Shown: positions 61,875 through 64,000 of the stretch, piece by piece
Layout of the letters: each line of letters opens with the position of its first letter
How positions within the stretch are numbered: the first letter of the stretch is position 1
DNA from: Buttiauxella gaviniae ATCC 51604
GTDB lineage: Bacteria > Pseudomonadota > Gammaproteobacteria > Enterobacterales > Enterobacteriaceae
Assembly (NCBI RefSeq): GCF_001654835.1
Contig: NZ_LXEP01000011.1
Span: forward strand, 62,001 to 126,000
Direction: 5' to 3'
DNA length: 64,000 nucleotides
The notes under the pieces: model-generated
The model's input: only the letters and a program-made list of their open reading frames with translations
The model's database searches: none
Told to the model about the DNA's origin: nothing
Program-made: the position numbers and the translations under genes

Positions 61875-62975
61875 TTAACCCGTGAATACACTGTTAGTGG
61901 TGCCCGGCGCATTTTTCAGCACCCAAACGCGACCGTAATGGTTGTACCAACCCGCACGGTGACCGGCATCAGCCCCAATCCCCTGGTAGATATCAAAGTG
62001 CTGCCCTTTAATCGCACCGCCAACATCCAGCGCAACCATGACGCGCAATTCATATTGCCCGCTGAATTTGCCGTTGTTATCCAGTAACGGGACTTCTGCC
62101 AGAATAGTGGTGCCCGCAGGAATAATAGAACGGTCAGATGCAACAGAGGCACGGCCAATCAACGGCACAGCACTCGCCCCTTTCACTGGCGCGAAGCTTG
62201 CTGGTTTAAAGAAGACGAAAGAGGGGTTCTGCTCAAGCAGCTCCTGCACTTGCGCCGGGCTGTGGGTTTCTCCCCAGTGGCGAATCGCCTGCATCGACAT
62301 ATCTTCTTTCTTTACTTCACCGCGGTCGATGAGCACCTTGCCGATACTGCGGTAGGCGTGGCCGTTCTTACCCGAGTAACCAAAGAAGGTTAATGGCTGG
62401 CCGTCGCCGAAATCGATATAGCCGCTACCCTGCACATCCATAATGAAGTTATCCATTAAGGAGTTGCTGTAAGCAATGATATAGCTGTCGCTCAAAGCAC
62501 CACTGTAGATCTCAGCACGAGACGGTAAGCGCCCACGCTTTGGCGGCATACGATAGATAGGATACTGGAACTCGCCCTGGCGGGTGTAACGCGCCTGTAC
62601 CACAGGTGTGTAGTAGCCGGTGAATTGCACGTTACCGTAGTTGTCTGCACCCTCCATCTGCCAGGCATCAATACCGTACTGGCTTAGCTTGCTGGTGTCG
62701 CCACCGGCACGTAGCCACTGCTGCACGGCACCGTAAACATCGCTCTTGCTATTATAGAGGCGCGGAGACGCAGAACGAATCTGGTTAACTTGTTCAGCAA
62801 AGTCGCCACCGTTAATCGGTGCACCCACCGCATCGGGGCGGTTGACGAGTGAAAAAGGCTGAGAAAACTTCCCGTCCTTATATTGCTGGCCTTTATCTGT
62901 CGGTTTTGAGGAACAGCCCGCCAGAATGGCAACCATTACCCCAGTTACAATGTACTTCGTCCAACGTCCTATCAT
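61875..62975 (-). CDS. mltA: Membrane-bound lytic murein transglycosylase A
   Basis: MltA is an outer-membrane lipoprotein that cleaves peptidoglycan glycan strands. Start at 62975 (MIGRWTKYIVTG) after GAGGAA gives 366 residues (E. coli 365); 28 upstream codons were dropped. Lipobox LAGC with cysteine 21, the MltA and 3D domains, and the catalytic aspartate region ALDVGGAIKGQHFDIYQG near the C-terminus are intact. Confidence 0.97.
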   Translation of the reverse strand: MIGRWTKYIVTGVMVAILAGCSSKPTDKGQQYKDGKFSQPFSLVNRPDAVGAPINGGDFAEQVNQIRSASPRLYNSKSDVYGAVQQWLRAGGDTSKLSQYGIDAWQMEGADNYGNVQFTGYYTPVVQARYTRQGEFQYPIYRMPPKRGRLPSRAEIYSGALSDSYIIAYSNSLMDNFIMDVQGSGYIDFGDGQPLTFFGYSGKNGHAYRSIGKVLIDRGEVKKEDMSMQAIRHWGETHSPAQVQELLEQNPSFVFFKPASFAPVKGASAVPLIGRASVASDRSIIPAGTTILAEVPLLDNNGKFSGQYELRVMVALDVGGAIKGQHFDIYQGIGADAGHRAGWYNHYGRVWVLKNAPGTTNSVFTG

Positions 62976-63167
62976 TACTTCCTCGCCCTGATTATATTTC
63001 GCGCCTGGCCCGGGATACTTCAAGTATGCAGCCACGGGAAGATAGCAAACACCAGGCAAGAATTAAACGTGTTGGACCCCACACAGACCAGATGTGTTCA
63101 CTATCTGTACTTAAAGTAAATTATTATCAGCTACATGTGACAAATCGGGCATTTATTAAAAAAAAGG

Positions 63168-63195
63168 TTGCATCAAAAGCCGGGCAGAGTATAGT
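63168..63195 (+). promoter_or_regulatory. Promoter of the initiator tRNA operon
   Basis: TTGCAT, 16-bp spacer, TATAGT (63190-63195), followed by a G/C-rich discriminator GCGC typical of stringently controlled stable-RNA promoters. Confidence 0.75.
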
Positions 63196-63208
63196 GCGCT
63201 TCCACGGA

Positions 63209-63285
<77 letters not shown>

Positions 63286-63347
63286 ATTAAAAAGTCGCTG
63301 AGTTTAGCGCGGTGGTGAAAACCATTTGCAGTAAGTAGTTATACGGA

Positions 63348-63424
<77 letters not shown>

Positions 63425-63485
63425 ACTAAGTCGCTGAGTTTCGCGCAATGATGAAAGTCATTTGGGTACTAAAGAAGTTTACGGA

Positions 63486-63562
<77 letters not shown>

Positions 63563-63567
63563 ATATT

Positions 63568-63594
63568 AAAAGCACTCTCAGGAGTGCTTTTTTT
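63568..63594 (+). terminator. Terminator of the tRNA-fMet operon
   Basis: AAGCACTC/GAGTGCTT perfect 8-bp stem with loop TCAG and seven T. Confidence 0.95.
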
Positions 63595-63626
63595 GTATCT
63601 GCAATTCGCTCACACAGTTCTACTAT

Positions 63627-63680
63627 CCTCTAAATAATTCGAGCGCAGCCAACTCAGCCGCGGCTCGAAGTATGACGGGG
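63627..63680. repeat. Internally deleted ERIC element
   Basis: CCTCTAAATAATTCGAG at one end and GGCTCGAAGTATGACGGGG at the other, with about 70 bp of the interior missing. The end abuts the amiC stop codon. Confidence 0.8.
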
Positions 63681-63681
63681 A

Positions 63682-64000
63682 TTAACCGAGCCGCGCTAAT
63701 CGCGCACTATCCGCAAAATAAGCCTTTATACCTGCCAGAATAGACTCGGCCACTTCCTGCTGGAATGTCGCGGTTCGCAGCTTGCGCTCTTCCTCAACAT
63801 TACTCAAAAAGGCAGTTTCTACCAGAATGGATGGAATATCCGGAGCTTTCAGAACCGCAAACCCCGCCTGATCGACGCTGTTTTTATGCAGTTTGTTCAC
63901 CTTCCCTAACCGGGCCAGCACTTCTTTGCCGAACTTAAGGCTATCGTTGATGGTCAACGACTGCACCATATCAAACATCGTATGGTCGAGGTAACGATCG
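63682..64000 (-). CDS. amiC: N-acetylmuramoyl-L-alanine amidase AmiC (C-terminal part)
   Basis: The frame runs off the right edge of the window, so only the last 106 codons are seen ([14 protein letters not shown]...). They match the end of the amidase_3 zinc domain of E. coli AmiC, including the catalytic glutamate in [14 protein letters not shown] and the final [17 protein letters not shown]. AmiC splits septal peptidoglycan and is activated by NlpD, whose gene starts at the other edge of the window. Confidence 0.95.
   Translation of the reverse strand, partial: DRYLDHTMFDMVQSLTINDSLKFGKEVLARLGKVNKLHKNSVDQAGFAVLKAPDIPSILVETAFLSNVEEERKLRTATFQQEVAESILAGIKAYFADSARLARLG

Overview
The window is a piece of an Enterobacteriaceae chromosome. 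The backbone order (nlpD-pcm-surE-truD-ispF-ispD-ftsB-ygbE-cysCND-iap, then cysHIJ-queD-queE, eno-pyrG-mazG, relA-rlmD-barA, gud genes-yqcA-truC-yqcC-csrB-syd-queF-ppnN-sdaCB, xni-rlmM-ygdD-gcvA-gcvB-ygdI-csdAE-tcdA-mltA-3x tRNA-fMet-amiC) is that of the Escherichia coli rpoS-to-amiC segment as I remember it. The proteins are close to but clearly not identical with E. coli, and several accessory blocks differ, so this is a related genus (Buttiauxella, Kluyvera, Enterobacter and similar are candidates; I cannot choose without a search). Both window edges cut genes: nlpD at the left, amiC at the right.

Five accessory blocks interrupt the backbone. (1) 9.3-16.6 kb, between iap and cysH, where E. 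coli K-12 has its type I-E CRISPR-Cas locus, holds an oligo-alginate catabolic cluster: a PL17-like oligoalginate lyase without signal peptide, a GntR/FadR-type regulator, an SDR very like Sphingomonas 4-deoxy-5-keto-uronate (DEH) reductase A1-R, a sodium:solute symporter and a ManD-type mannonate dehydratase. Palindromes related to TATTAGTATGACTAATA lie in front of the transcription units of the block and probably define one local regulon. (2) 22.6-24.8 kb, between queE and eno, holds an M20 carboxypeptidase and adhP. (3) 29.1-30.8 kb, between mazG and relA, where E. coli has mazEF, holds an AT-rich, translationally coupled three-gene unit: an orphan Hcp-like type VI secretion protein, a DUF4225-like putative effector and a small membrane protein that may be its immunity factor. 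(4) 37.3-38.5 kb adds a glycerate kinase beside gudD-gudX-gudP. (5) 51.5-55.1 kb, between sdaB and xni, holds kduI and kdgT divergently transcribed around two KdgR-like boxes, plus a PLP aminotransferase.

Metabolic themes: sulfate assimilation (cysDNC activates sulfate, cysH reduces PAPS, cysJI reduces sulfite); queuosine synthesis (queD, queE, queF); uronate and aldarate use (alginate block and kduI converge on 2-keto-3-deoxygluconate, which kdgT imports; glucarate is handled by gudP/gudD/gudX with garK); serine uptake and deamination (sdaCB). The BarA sensor kinase and its downstream RNA CsrB, with UvrY-type palindromes, are both in the window, as is the GcvA/GcvB pair. Repeats include four ERIC elements (two internally deleted), each ending within a few bases of the stop codon of a leftward gene, and REP/BIME-type palindromes, two of which supply the last codons of garK and probably xni.

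All names rest on sequence and gene-order recall; no database search was possible. I see no CRISPR array, no insertion sequence, no phage and no rRNA.
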